Below, one piece after another: positions 1 through 12,777 of a DNA stretch of 64,000 bases. The notes under the pieces are model-generated. The model saw nothing but the letters and a program-made list of their open reading frames with translations. It ran no database searches and had not been told where the DNA came from. Both the position numbers and the translations under genes were made by a program. This DNA is from Volvariella volvacea V23. Its lineage: Eukaryota > Basidiomycota > Agaricomycetes > Agaricales > Pluteaceae. Location: positions 348,623 to 412,622 of the forward strand of contig KB722760.1 of assembly GCA_000349905.1 (NCBI GenBank), read 5' to 3'. Within the stretch, counting starts at the first letter, position 1. Each line of letters starts with the position of its first letter.

Positions 1-1901
1 TTCATTTTCCGTTGCCCTAGTCACAACTGGTTGGTCTTCTTTTGCGCACCTCACCTTCTGCGCAACAACCCGGTCGTACCATGCCACCTCAGTCCTAATA
101 GACCTGTTAAACTGCCAGGTACGGAGTCATATGAAAGTTAAAGCGCCACCGCAATAAGTCTAGAAGCTTATTCGTAACTTGAATGTGATTAGGAAAGTCG
201 TCGATATGCTCGCCCTCTATCACTTGGCCTTCGGGGTTGTCATCGTCTCGGTTCTACGCTTCCTGCAGTCATTACAATTACTCGCGTTCCTGATTAACCA
301 CACAATACCTGCCTATCGGTGCCTCGGAATAACGTTTTTCACCTGCTGTCGCTACACTCTCGATTAGAGGTAATAAGCAGACGCTTCTATCGCACCCACC
401 TTATCGCAACGGATGGCTGGCTCCGCGTGCGTTTTTTTCCATTCAATGAGTGATGTCAATGCCCGCGACGGACCAAGAAAGAAGCTCAATGCTCTCATCC
501 GAGCTGTTCGACTTGGGGGGCTTTCGCTACGCATAGCGAGCGCACCGCGTACCTCGCTGGTGTTTTGACAAGGTGTCAGCACGTCAAGCGACGGTCAGGA
601 ACACCTTTTCCGAGAATTTGCTAAGTAGATCGCAATCATTGCTGACGACGTGGTGCACCGGCGTCCCGTTGACACCTCGCGTCAATGAGATGTCTATGAC
701 CAATGTAGCAATTAAGCGTCCGGAATAGCAAGCACCGGACGGGTTGGTAGGGGTTGCCAGAATCGACAATGTCCAATGGGCCGGAGGTGGCTACCCCTTA
801 TCCTCGGAGTTACGAGTGGCTCCAGGGCAACCTCGAACTGACAAATTTGTATCTTATGCGGTAGCTCCGATGTCGATGACGACGAGACGGAGGAGACGGT
901 GATAACTTATAAAGTTCAAGGAGCTTTGAGAAGGTAGGAGGCGATCAGGTACACCGAAAGGAGGCGTATAAGGTGATTGCAAAAATGTTCAAGTATTGGA
1001 GTTATTGGCCTGCCAGGTTGAGATTATGCGTCGTTATGGCCATGGGTTTAGATGAGTGTTCTGGTTCCTATACTCAGTTTTTTCGAGTTTCTAGGAGAGC
1101 TAGCCTCCGGTAAGTAAGGCGATTCCAAGAGAAGCAAGCTGGCTCTAGACTGGGATATTTCGCTCCAAATAGTGTGTCTGTCGGTCTTTTCCCACAGTAG
1201 ACACGAACACGGAACTCACAGTGCCATTGGCAGCGACGGCGACCACGATTAATTGCTCCCGCTCTATCGACTAGTTGACTTGTCTTAAATTTCCTCATTC
1301 AGCTCCGTCGCTATCGAGACTCTGGAGTAGTTTCACAGTTTCATTCCTACGCACGATGTTACCACGATCATTTCGGAGAAGCAACATTCCGCACACTGTT
1401 TATAGGGAGTTTCATGCCTGCCTTGATCGTGAGTGGCTCCACTTCTCTATCTTCGACGAGTTCTGTTCCTGGCCGAGTGCTGTATTAACCCGAGGAAGAA
1501 GGGAAGGAACTTGTTTAATGAACTAATACCTCTCAAGGGAAGGACAAGAGATGTGGAAGACTAGAAAGGAAGTTGCATTACTGGTCTCCCATTTTAGATG
1601 GCGGATTGGGTGACCGTTCTGGGTTGTAGTGTTGGCACGCAACGGCAAGCCTGATGATTTACTGCGCGCGTGCATGTCTGCCTGTCAGTATTAATATGCA
1701 GTGACTTCTACACTAGTCAAGTGAATAGCGCTCCAATAGGATGTCCTTCTTGTTCTCAACTCTTTCCTCTCTCAATGGCGACATTATATGCTCTTCTGAT
1801 TGCTCTGAACTTAGAGTAGGTCAACAGGCAACGGTGGTACGGTGGCCGCCCCGATGGTATTAGAAGCTAGTACAGTACAATTATACGGGATGAAATATTC
1901 G
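1..1901. other. Intergenic, no convincing gene
   Basis: Only short ORFs (up to about 130 codons) are present, none with a recognisable motif or a consistent splice model. Several short minus-strand ORFs between about 364 and 1300 overlap or abut, as decayed coding or mobile DNA would, but I could not tie them to a family. Confidence 0.4.
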
Positions 1902-3973
1902 TTAACAAGGTCCTATATTGACAATAGGACCCTCCAAATCCTCAGAAGTATCTGTGCCGTCCGAAAATATCCCCCGAATTTCACAAAACTTATCATACAG
2001 CACCTCTCCTTGCCACCGTCTTTTCCTATATGTGCTCAAGGCCGTCTCCAGGGTGTCCTTGACTTGCGGTACATTCATCAATGTAAAGCATGCATAGACC
2101 AAAGTATGGACGTCTTCAATAAGTTTGGGATGTCCTAGGGAAATGTATTCAGAGCCAATTCGCTCGAGTATGATCGCCGCAATATTTGCAAATGCGATGG
2201 GTATATTATCCTGCAGCCAAAAATTGACGATCGTCAGTCGACAATGTTTCGTAGGCAAAACTTGAAACCAAGCTACCAACGTTTTCTGGAGGAGCATTGG
2301 TAGTGTCCCCTTCCATATCGCTCGTGCTCAAACCCGCGAGAGCCTGATAGACGTTCGGCCACGCCTTCCGCATCAGTACAGCCTCAGATTCGTCGGCCCT
2401 GTCAAAACACTTTACGATCAACTTTCTCGTTATTTGTGGGTTGTCAAGCGCGAACCCAGGGGGCAACGTTGGGGGCGAATAGGCACGAAATACCGCCAAA
2501 TCCTCTGCGCTTGGTAATTTGTTTGGGTTCAACGGCACTCCATCTGATTCCGCGCTTGCGAGGTAAGCGTAGATCGCCATGGCTTTCTGAGCGACTTTGC
2601 TAGTCTGATGCAAGAACAACGTGGTACAGCGATTGAACCACAGTTCGTCCCAGCACTTTGATTTGGGGATGTCGACAGGGTTCATGTGGCTCAAGGCCGT
2701 CTCGATTGCGCGTAACAGCACTACGACCCTCCTATCTATATCTTCTCCTACGTCGTCCAAGAGCTCGTCGAGGATGTTGCCTATTGAAGGAGCGTACAAC
2801 TCCATAAATTCGGACGAGAGCGTGAGCAAGGTCGCATCGTCGAGTACGGAGCCATCCAAAAGACCTGGAAAAGACTCGGCAATCTTTTCCACCTCACCGT
2901 CCTCGTCCACAGCATCGGCTACAAATCGAAATGCTTGCAGTAGGCTGTCACTGTTCTGGAATTTTTCTTCAGCCACGGACAGGCGCAGGCGCGAGTACGG
3001 ACGAGCGTTCGAATATCCGAGGTGCTTGAGGAGGAGAGTAAAAAGGGAGAAGAAATAAATCAGCCATTGAGAGAAGGGAGTGCGATAGGGAAAGTTGTAT
3101 ACGAAGAAGGGGGTGAATGAGGCAATGAAATAGAGAAGAGTTCCAATCACTACCATAGCCAAAATGTGCTTTGCTAGCGGCTGGTACAAGCACCACACGA
3201 AGAGGATTAAACCACCAAGGAAAAAGATCAAGGTGACCTCGATAAGACCGGGAATGACATTGGCGATGCTAGATATACGCCATTCGACTAGGCCTGCGAA
3301 CAGGTAAGCGCGAAGCTGTCTGCGTGAGTGAGGTGATCGAAAGCGGGATATTGATCGTTTATATGACCTGGCCGATTGGTGAAGAAGGGCGCCGAGCAGA
3401 GCAGTCGTCAAACTAAAAATTAAGCTCATAAACCATAACCAGTTCATCCAGATCGTGATTGCTGGAGGTTGAAATTGGTCGGGTTGTAGAGGGGTATAGG
3501 CAGGAACGATGTCACTGCCACTATGCAGAGCAACTATCTGGGCTGATATCGTGGTCATGATATCGGAGAGTATGCGCTCAGGTTCAGGTTGCAAGCCTTT
3601 ATAGCTCTCGAGTATAAACGACGTAATGACCGCGGGAAATAAACTTGACTAAAGGCAGTTCATTGGTCTGGTTTCATGGATAAAGCGACACTGTGCTCAC
3701 AAAAACAAGAACACTATTCGCTGCTTTTGTCCATTCCTTGATTAATTCTTGATCCTCCTTTTCTACTTGCCTCCCATGAAGTCCCCAAAACTTTTTAGAT
3801 GTGCGTTTCTTTTTAATATTTTGCTTAGCTGATAATGCGTATTATTCATCCGTAACATCTTCTCCAGTAAGCTAACACTCACAAGGCTCACGACATGGCG
3901 ATGCAAGTCGTTTTTCATTGTGTGTGTGCTGGGCCTCGACATCGAAGCTGATGTTGATGTCGCGGTCGTCCAT
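1902..3973 (-). CDS. DUF6535 membrane protein (paralogue 1)
   Basis: The model has four exons (3973-3883, 3828-3701, 3648-2281, 2210-1902) with introns of 54, 52 and 70 bp, and encodes 631 aa. It belongs to the basidiomycete DUF6535 family of unknown function. The core begins after the second intron with an SSLFPAVITSF-type segment followed by ESYKGLQPEPE. Hydrophobic segments follow: one with WMNWLWFMSLIFSL, one with GLIEVTLIFFLGGLILFVW, and another with FFVYNFPYRTP just after it. The C-terminal half is soluble and looks helical. The start ATG was chosen because its exon ends in phase 1, matching the next exon, and because the N-terminus (FDVEAQ...KKKRTSKKFWGLHG) aligns with paralogue 3 (SDVERQ...KKRFTSKRFWELHG). 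The last intron (donor gttggt) sits where paralogue 3 also has one. The 1902-2210 exon is well supported; function is unknown. Confidence 0.82.
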
Positions 3974-4834
3974 CTTCATCTATGTATTTCCCTGGATCAG
4001 CAGAGGTCGCCTTTAAATACCGTCTGCCACGTGCCCTGTGCGATTTCAGGTACAGTGAGTTACAATTTTATGATTAAAAAGAACACAAACCTTTACGCTA
4101 GCAAACTATTAAGTTAGCTACGAGTTCTCTTGTACTGTCTATAGACCGCACCCTCAATTCATCGCTATTGTTCTGCTCTTGCTTCATAAAAATCGACGCA
4201 TTTTGTCGAGCGTGCTGAGATACTTCAGCCTTCGCCGAGCAGGTCTGGGGTGTCTGCTATGGTGGTGGACGTAGCAGCCTAGCCACTACTGGACCGCTAG
4301 TTCTGGAGGGAATTGATCACGTGCCCGTCCATCGGCTAAGCTCGACTAAACTCGAGCTCAGCCCGGCCTAACACTTCAAGTTGAAGCCTTAAAGCTCTGA
4401 GGGTTCTATTTTCAATCACTTTTGATCGTCTCTATCAAAGCAAGGAAGATGCGTGCTTACCGGTACAATTATCTCACCCTCACAACAAAACCGCTGATTC
4501 GACATATACAGGTACGCACATCGGTACTAGTAGACGTTTTCCTTCCGCAATAGTGCCCTATGACTCATAACACTTGTTGCGAGGCTACAGAGGCAGGCAT
4601 GTGGTGCAGTTGCACTATGGGATGCTCTAAACCTTGGTGATTATGACCACTGGACAGACAAACCCGTGAAATCCTATATACATCATTAGTACAGCGATAT
4701 CATCTACAGTCCCCAAAATCCGGTACAACGAGGGAGACCTGATGTACGTGATTCGAACAAGACGACATGCAATCCGAATTAAGAAGGTAACAATGAACAT
4801 AAACCCGATTTTATGCCTCAGGCCTGACATCAAG
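3974..4834. other. Intergenic between two minus-strand DUF6535 genes
   Basis: This stretch lies upstream of paralogue 1 and downstream of paralogue 2. I see no long ORF or structural RNA. Confidence 0.4.
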
Positions 4835-6856
4835 CTAAACGGGGTCCCCTGACGCCTGAGGGGAAGCTGTCTGCACATACTCACGGAACTCCCTTTTTAC
4901 TTCCTCACTCAAAGTTCCCCTGTACGAATTCAGAGCATCCACCAGTTCTTGCTGCGCCTTCGAGTCAGTTATATGCTTGAGAGCAAAGCATCCTCGAATC
5001 ACTTTCTGAATGTCGTCGAGAAGTTCTGGATATAGCTCGACTTGGCCAGTTTGTCCATGATAGCGCGGTTTCGACTTCAAGGTGAGCTGGTTAACCAGAG
5101 CTGCTGCCGCCTTCGTGAATGCATTAGAGGCTGTATGTTGCTGCTGTGGAGTGAGGGTTTTAGTAGCCGGGCTTAAGGTGTCAATTGTGCCCCTATTGCT
5201 GTTGCTCAAGCCAGCAAAAGCCATGTAGACTTTTGGCCACGCTCCTCGGATATATTTCGCTTGATTTCCATCGGTTCTGTTAAAGCAGTCTACAATCATC
5301 TCCCAAGATATCTCGGGTGCGTCGGGAGTTGATCCAGAGGGCGGTGTAGGGGGTAGATACTTTCGAATGAGCATGACGTCCTCCGTAGTTGGCAATTTAC
5401 CCGAGCCAGATCCCGTTCCTTCCGCTCCAAGTTCTGCGTTGATTATGAGTGCGTAAATAGCCATCGCCTCTTGTGCCACGTTAGGAGACCTGTGCGAGAA
5501 GAGTGCACGGCAGCGCACAAGCCATTGTCCGGAATTGGGTATGCCTTCCGTCAAACTCAAAATGTATCGCTTTTCCGTGTGACTGAGGGCAGACGAGACT
5601 GCTCGCAAAAGCTTTCTTATCCTAGTATCTTCCTTCTCCGAGAGGGTATGAAGTAGTCGGCCAACTGAGGGGGTATAACATGAGATGAAGAGACGAGCGC
5701 TCTTTGAACGACTCTGCGGGGGTAGTCTGGAATCACCTAAAACGCTAGGAACGCATTCTGCAATTTGTTCTATTAGCCCTTCCGTGTCTAGATGTGGGGC
5801 AAGGAACCTGAAGGCCTCGTATAAGTCGACATCTGTATTCCTGCGTGCCGTTTCCTTGAGCTTTTCCGCGTTCCGTTCGGCAAAAGACGAGTATTGCGGA
5901 AGCGCTGGCCTGTGACTTGGAGAGCGGGTAGATATCGAGGAAGAATGGAACGATAATTTGAAGAAGGCGGTAAAATGGGGTAAGAAGAGCACCAAGCGTG
6001 ACAAAGCCGTTCGATAAGGAAAATCGCAAGTAAAAAGAGGAGCAAATGAAATAAGCAAATATATGCCGGTTGGTACCCCCACAATAGAGACAAGTCCTAT
6101 TGCGATGGCTTGATACACGTCCCAGATGAAGAGGAAGAGGCCAGCAAGGAAAAGAATCAGAGTGATCTCGATGAAAGTGGGAATAAAAGCGACAATTTCT
6201 GGCATTCTCCATGTACGCCGTAGTCTAGGGAAAACATATGTGCGGACTTCTCCACGGACCTGTGGCGCCTTATAGTCAGAGAGAGTCGAGTTGTAAGCCC
6301 TAGTTGACTCGTGTAGAAGGGCGCCAAAAAGAGCCGTCATCAGACTGAAGGCTAAGCTCGAGAGCCACAAGCCATTTACCCATACCATGATTAAGCGTGG
6401 ACGAAATTGATCAGAATCAGGGGGTACATAGGCAGGGGCGACGATGCTGCTGTTTTGTAGAGCGGCTAATTGCCCTGACATTGTGATCAAAATATCGGCG
6501 AGTCTTTGGTTGGAGTCGGGCTGTAGGCTCCTATAACTCTCGATGATGAATGATGTCGTGACTGCTGAGAACAAACTAGACTGGAAAATGTCATACCAGT
6601 CGTGGCTTGTAAAGATAAAAAGAGTGCTTACAAAAATTAAAACGTTATCCGCTATCTTTGTCCATCTCTCGATTAGCTCCTTTTCCTCCTTCTGGACCCC
6701 TTCTTCGAATAGACTCTGAATTGTTTCAAATGCGTCACGGTATGGTGTTCTGTCGCCAACGTGGTCTATGTCTAATAAAGTATATTAGCTCTCTATGTTC
6801 CCTGTTCTAGAGGAACCGTAGTACTCACAGAGGTGCTTTTCGGGATCAGGTGCCAT
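4835..6856 (-). CDS. DUF6535 membrane protein (paralogue 2)
   Basis: The model has three exons (6856-6829, 6771-6632, 6580-4835) and encodes 637 aa. Exon 1 encodes MAPDPEKHL and is spliced in phase 1 into an exon ending ERWTKIADNVLIF. The long last exon opens with SSLFSAVTTSFIIESY, the family hallmark. Membrane segments include WVNGLWLSSLAFSL, FIEITLILFLAGLFLFIW and IYLLISFAPLFTCDF. Unlike paralogues 1 and 3 it lacks the basic KK..TSK.FW stretch before the core, and its tail is not split by the extra intron those two share near the C-terminus, so it is the divergent member of the three. Function unknown; presumably an integral membrane protein. Confidence 0.83.
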
Positions 6857-7559
6857 TTCTGAGAGGTTGGTATTTATTGCGACCAGCGCAGGAAGCGCAA
6901 GACTTGCGGCCTTATGTACTGTGGATTATGGGGACAGCATCACATATGCACCTTGACGTGATAGGGTACATCACAAGTGTGGTAACCTGCTGGTGCTCAT
7001 TCGGTTGCGGATGACAAGTGCAATGGAGGATCCTCGAATAGCTCTGATGGAGCATATCACGAGGGTAGGGTTGTCCCAGAGCAGGCGTGCAAGGTGATCA
7101 AACAAACTCGGGGCTGGGTTGATAGTTGAGCTGTGTTTGCACTACGATTAGTCTGGATGGCAGCAGCATGGTGGGTGCTGTGGGCGTTCCTTCTAGAACT
7201 ACACTGCGACGTCTTGAGGCTGTATTAGTCGCTTCGCACTAGCTTTGATATGAGTGGATAGTCACAGCTATTCTCGCTGCGTGTACATACTACCTTGCTC
7301 GAGCACACAACCCCAACCCATACGAAGTATTGAATAACTCCTCCATTAAGGAATTAAGCCTACACGTGCACTGTCAATGCATTTTCAGCCTCACGAGTCG
7401 TCATCAAATGTGTCCAGTAGTCACTACACCTCGAGACCAGACCACCTGTCAATATAGCGATGCAACACGTGTTCATGCCCCGTTCCATCTCTCACTCCTA
7501 CTATCATCATCGCTAACACTTCAAACTCACCCAAAGCGCCTTTCTCTACTGCTACCTCG
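6857..7559. other. Divergent intergenic region
   Basis: This is the putative promoter space between the minus-strand DUF6535 gene and the plus-strand small gene at 7560. The last roughly 130 bp (from about 7430) resemble the sequence just upstream of the duplicate gene at 12066, including a shared (a/c)acgtgttca block, so the promoter seems to have been duplicated with the gene. Confidence 0.4.
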
Positions 7560-8375
7560 ATGTCGTTCATTATGAAGCCTTTGAGACGTTTGTCTTTGCG
7601 TCCTTGGAGAACGCCACAATCCAGACGCAATTCGATGGATCAGCCACAGGTCTATGCTCACTCTAGCAAGAACGTGCAGCTCAGTGCCCCCAACTCCTCA
7701 GATGAGGATGCCATGCTGGTCTATCTTGTCTCTGACCCAATACCCGATGGTGTGGAAGTTGGGTCTGTGAAATTTACAATAAGGAGTCATGACCAAGGTT
7801 GGGGTGGTGACCGTGGGCTCTCTGGTACGAATTTCTCTCGGCTCTTAATATGGTAAATCCCGCCTCATCCTGAATCGTGGTTAGCACCGTATGAGGGATC
7901 TTGGACTTGGTTTAGTGCGGTTGCAATTTCGGAAAGCGAAGCAAAGAGTATACGAAACCCTGCAAAAGTCAGGGACCTTTGCACGAGGGCTGTATTAGTT
8001 CAACGTAACAAGCGCGCAGATTCAACAAAGCTAACCCACGTAGTATCTTGGAAAAGGGGTAAGACCCAACTTCATAATGTAGACGAAGATGGTAAAGGGG
8101 ATGGTCACGGGTTCGTAGAGAGCCTTGAACCCCGTAATAAAATTGCACTTATCGCTTTCGCTCGGGTAAGTGACGGATTATAAGTCGTCATTTAATACTG
8201 AAGTGCCTGGCTCTAGCACTCTGGTTGGACGAATTATGTCCACGAAGCTAGTATTGAGATCGAATACTCCACCCCTGAAGCTGCACCTCCTCAGAACCCC
8301 GCTCCCCAACAGGCTCCTGATACTCAAAATTCCCCTCAAGGTGATACCCTTACTCGGGAGCTTTCACCTATCTAG
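7560..8375 (+). CDS. Small three-exon protein with DQGW/SWTWF module (copy A)
   Basis: Exons 7560-7824, 7885-8165 and 8217-8375 encode 234 aa. The order of conserved blocks is DEDAMLVYLVS, VGSVKFTIRSHDQGWGGD, SWTWFSAVAIS, RAVLVQRNKRADSTK, GHGFVESLEP, IALIAFARHSGWTNYVHEA. From family knowledge, a similar module (DQGW, then S-x-TWF, then an Arg-Asn block, then a GW..-V end) recurs at the C-termini of fungal proteins of unknown function, where it looks like a beta-rich domain; here it forms almost the whole protein. The copy at 12066-12777 has the same exon structure. Reading through the second donor (gtaagt) gives a stop within a few codons, whereas splicing to the acceptor at 8215-8216 restores a segment matching copy B. 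The tail is Pro/Gln-rich. Function unknown. Confidence 0.75.
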
Positions 8376-9544
8376 AATTCTCCTACCTAGGACTATAACC
8401 GAGCGCATGGAGCTTCTCCTTTTTAAATCCCTTCTCTGGCTCAAGATACCCTAACATTCCGTGGATTTCTAGCGCTCGAGGTTTTATGTTTCCTGAGGCT
8501 TAGAGACATCAAGTAGATGTTGCTCCGAGTCGTGAAGTGTACATATGAAATATAATCTAATTTTATATATATTGTAGTAGTCCCTTCTATTAGTTACTCT
8601 ATTTATAATTTACCTCATAGAACGCGAGAACTACTTCGGGCACTCACTCTTTGTAGGACCGGTTTTTTCTTCTTGCTTTTCTTTTCTTTTTCTTTTCTTT
8701 TTTCTTGAATGTATGAATGAGATATAACAATGAATGTTTTGCACACCCAAACCATATATATACTTCCAATGCTTGTAGATGAGGCTGGAAGCTCTGACCA
8801 CGGTATGAAATAGCGTTCCTTGGCTATACTGTTGTGCAATACGCTCAACCAAGCCTCTACAGCTCTACTCAACGATGATCGATAGTCCGCAGATCAGGCT
8901 CATTTATATCAGTTAACGTATTCTTCCTTCCAATACAAATGGACAGGATACATATCATTGGGATATATGTGGAATTAGGGTTATCGGACAGTCCAAAGAC
9001 GCGTTATGCCGTGTGACAATCGTAAACTTTGTACCGCTCGCCCAACACCAACCCAGTCTACTTACTGAGCCTAATGCTTGAGTCTCCTTATAACCCCTCG
9101 GACCACCCCAACTATACTATGTGCTCGATCCGTTCTTCCCAGTGACATAAGCCTACCTATTCCCTAATTAAGCGCTAAAGATCCGCTGGATCGCACTCTA
9201 AAAGGAGGGATTTCCCCGATAATTCGCACTTCCGATAATATGACGGGCTACCCGTTGGAGACAGTGGAGGTATGCCCTATTGCGCGCACACACCTGCAAG
9301 ATCACTTCTGTTGTTCACGTATTCTCATGTTCGTGAACTCTGTAGTTCTGTGCTCCTGGAGCTTAACGACGAAGAGCTAGTGTGTAGGTATGCACCTCAT
9401 TTTCCCCGTACTGTAGTAAGCCATATGGGATACCTCGTTCTAACGGCCCGTTTTGCTCCTCAGAAGCGCCGTCACGGGGCACAACATTGAATTCAAATCC
9501 TACATAAAATCCCTGGTTCAAACACTCTTCTAAGCTCATTGAAG
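8376..9544. other. Intergenic region
   Basis: Nothing gene-like is seen. It contains a pyrimidine-rich run (T and C only) near 8664-8704 that yields an artefactual Lys/Arg-rich ORF on the minus strand. Confidence 0.4.
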
Positions 9545-10874
9545 ATGATCTCCCTTTCATCTCTCGTATGCTTGATTTCGGCCCTGGCATCATGCATAAC
9601 TCTCGTTACTGCATCCCCGCTCAATATTACGGGACCAGCTATTTCACCGGAAGCCTTTAAGCGTGCAGTAGCGGCGCCCTACGTGTTCACTGCATTTACA
9701 TCTGCTTCAGAGTCCAACCTCTACGTTTATACGTCAAACGATGGCCTCAATTTCTCGCTTTTGAAAGGTCCAGCGTATACGCCACCATCAGGATTGATTC
9801 GGGATCCAAGCCTTATCCTTCATACCGAGTGAGGAATGCCCCAGCATCGTACCATTAGTAGTTCTAACACTCAGGATGCAGCGGAAGATACTATATCTGC
9901 TGTACGTCTCGTGCTATTGATAATCCCGAACTTAGTGCGAGCATTACATTACGCCAGACACAACGAACTGGACCGGAACCAACTTCGCAATCGCGGTGAG
10001 CCGTGACATGATGACCGCATTAAGCCCAACTTCTCACTTCGATTTTAATATAGAGCAGCACAGACCTTTTGACTTGGAGTCTAGTGGCTACCATTTCTAC
10101 TGCTTCATCCGTTATCACACCTGTAAATACGTGGGCGCCAGTATGTTTAACCTTTGTCCTCGCAATTTAGACAGTCTGACCTTGCCATAGGAATTCTTCA
10201 AGGACCCAAGGACCGGGCAAATTAATATCATCGTTTCGCTTTCTACCGGAAGCTATGGGCCATTCCTTCCTTACGCATTCACGGCACTCGATTCCTCTTT
10301 AACGCGATGGAGTGGTCCAGTCGTTCTCTCAGGGATCTCAAATGCTGGTCTTGGTTACATCGACAGTTTCCCTGTGTACTATAAGTAGGTCCCTCAACTG
10401 GCCCGGACTCTATAATTACAACGCACTAACATCACCCGCTCAGTGGCCAATATCACCTCTTCGCTAAAGCCGAAACCAACGGAAAGAAGGTTATAGAACA
10501 TGCCGTCGCTTCTTCACTCACCGGTCCGTACACATTTGTTCAAACCGGTAATTTCGCCGGGTGGGGTCAGGCGGAAGGTGGTTGCGTAGCCATTCTGCCT
10601 AATGGAAGATTCCGTTTGTACGTACTGCTCTCTGCGACCTGTCACCTAGTCGCACATCACTTATTGGCATGAATTCCCTCCCCCCTTCAGGTATGCTGAT
10701 GGTTACAGCTCTGGTAAGTACATCCTCATCGCAGGATAACAATTGCTGAGTATGCTTGAATTGACAGGCAAATACATTTACTCGGATTCAAGCGACTTGT
10801 ATAACTGGTCAGCAGCTCAGACTCTCCCAGGTTTAAGTGGTTTTGTTCGTCACGGGACCGTTTTGAAGCAGTGA
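9545..10874 (+). CDS. Secreted GH43-like glycoside hydrolase
   Basis: The model has eight exons (9545-9828, 9882-9901, 9958-9995, 10054-10140, 10191-10384, 10444-10617, 10691-10713, 10768-10874) and encodes 308 aa, all junctions in frame. A signal peptide is evident (hydrophobic LSSLVCLISALASCITLV ending near TASP). The fold matches the five-bladed propeller of GH43-type arabinanase/xylosidase-like enzymes: IRDPS with Asp87, DGRYYICYTTNWTG, a STDLLTWS repeat, NTWAPEFF, GYIDSFPV with Asp201, and QAEGG with Glu252. These positions fit the Asp/Asp/Glu catalytic triad of the clan. An extracellular role in trimming plant or fungal arabinan/xylan-type glycans is inferred; the substrate cannot be read from sequence. 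It sits between the two copies of a duplicated small gene and looks intact. Confidence 0.85.
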
Positions 10875-12065
10875 GGAACGTCAGCAATTGTATCAACTCG
10901 AGGCTTCTTGAGCCCCAATCCATTGTACTTGTAAAGTCGTCATTGATACAATTGATTGAGAATTATTCAATCTTGACCCTATCATGTTGCATACTCTGGC
11001 CTTTCCCATAGACATTCCATGACATTAACTGTGAGTTGGGCGTCTAATAGAGATGGCCCCCTGGGGGGTGCTACATCAGATTCAAACGTCTTACTCCGAG
11101 TCCACCTATGCCGCCTATCACACCCTATAAATAATTCGTGATTGTGACGGGATCCCCTGCGGCGGTGAACATGGGTGATGTATATGAAGCGCAGTATAGG
11201 CCGGACGGGGGATTGGCACTCAATTCGGGCATGTGGCTAGTGCATTTAAGTGGAGGATTGGATGTAGTCGCCTCTTCTAGTCGCCAACCAACCACACAGG
11301 TCAACCATTTAATGCTGAATAAGTTACCCATAGGACTGTTCAATCTGCCGATTCTTTGGGTTAAGTCAACTCAATGATATGATCAACGTCTTTGAGGTCG
11401 GCCTAGGGTTGTGGCGTCAGGAGCTACATGCTGGTACAACGTGTCAGTGATCTGGAATACTTTCATAAGCACTAGCATGATCATATGTTCAAGTCAAGTC
11501 CTCTGAATTAGGTAGTTGATCCAATGCTATCACCAATTCACTATCATGCATGGCATACAGCACATCGCCACGTTCTATATAGGAATAGATGGCCAGGCGC
11601 TTGGCCCTGGAGTAGACGAAAAGAAGGCGAACAATTGACTACTCCCTGACCAGGTGATTCCGTAGCGCTGTTCTCGAATGTCAGGGAACTGGAGTTAACT
11701 TGAGTTGAACTCTGTGCAACCTCAATCACCCATTGGAAGAGAACTTTGCACAGGACTCGTGTCTTCAAGAGTCTGTGATCGATGTCACAACTATGATTCT
11801 CTGCCGAAACGTGGTGGACTGAGCTTGTGCAGGCATCCTATCAACAGATCCTCATCACCACTTGGGCAACGGAGTCAATGTAATGCCGGGCTGGCCAGGT
11901 TCAACGTAACCAGGCATCTCCACTCTAAGCCAGACCACGAACGCGACCCCACAGATAGGTGATCCAATACGTGTTCACACCCGCCACAATTCCCCTTCCA
12001 TTGTCACCACCGCCCCCAACACAACCTTCGAGCACACTCGAATTATTTACAAGTACTCTCCCGGC
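10875..12065. other. Intergenic region
   Basis: Short ORFs only (about 60-85 codons), none with recognisable motifs. The part just before 12066 resembles the sequence upstream of 7560. Confidence 0.35.
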
Positions 12066-12777
12066 ATGTCAGTGCGGCGGTCCAAGCGACAAATGTTCAG
12101 GGAGTATCTCAAGGGAGGAGCGCCACACGAGCAAAGGCGGCAGATTTATTCTCGTTCGACCAAGAACGAGCAGATCAGTGCTTCGGATGACGATGCTATG
12201 CTAGTTTACCTCGTCTCTCCCCCGATTCCCCCCGGTGTACAAGTGGGGTCTGTGAAATTCACAATAAAGAGTTGTGACCAGGGATGGTGCAGTGATCGCG
12301 GACCCCTCAGTATGTGTTTTTCTTCAGTTTTTTAATTGTGTTATAAATTTCGACTCACCTCATCTCGTGATTAGAGCCGTACGAAGACTCTTGGACTTGG
12401 TTTAGTGCCGTCGCCATTTCGGAAGGCGAAGCAAACAATATAGGGGATCCTGGAGGCGTTCAGAGTCTTATTACTAGAGCTGTACTAGTTCAGCGCAACA
12501 AGCGTGCAGATTCAACAAAGCGAATGCACGAAGTGTTTTGGAGAAGGGGCGAGAATCCGAGTCGTCACGTTCGACAGAATGTGGACGAGGATGGTAAAGG
12601 GGATGGCCATGGATTTGTGGAGAGCCTCAAACCTCATGATAGAATCGCACTTATTGCTTTCGCTCGGGTGAGTGGTGAGCTCTTCGCTGCGACGACTTTA
12701 CCCACTAAGGTTCCTGGACTCAGTACTCTGGTTGGATAAATAATATATATGAGGCTAGTATGCAGATATCATTCTAG
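12066..12777 (+). CDS. Small three-exon protein with DQGW/SWTWF module (copy B)
   Basis: Exons 12066-12309, 12375-12667 and 12724-12777 encode 196 aa. Blocks match copy A at 7560: DDDAMLVYLVS, GSVKFTIKSCDQGW, EDSWTWFSAVAISEGEA, RAVLVQRNKRADSTKR, GHGFVESLKPHDRIAL, then RYSGWINNIYEASMQ. Intron positions and phases are identical, but B is shorter at the C-terminus, ending soon after the GW block while A continues into a Pro/Gln-rich tail. Without the second splice, the frame would still run to a stop at 12737-12739, so an automatic caller could miss the last exon. Function unknown; the pair is a tandem duplication around the GH43-like gene. Confidence 0.72.

Noticed and set aside
8170..8454. 94-codon ORF overlapping the last exon of copy A
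   Set aside because: It starts inside the second intron and reads the last exon in the wrong frame; the spliced frame matches copy B.
8615..8872. Lys/Arg-rich minus-strand ORF
   Set aside because: Produced by a run of T and C only; low complexity with no conserved features.
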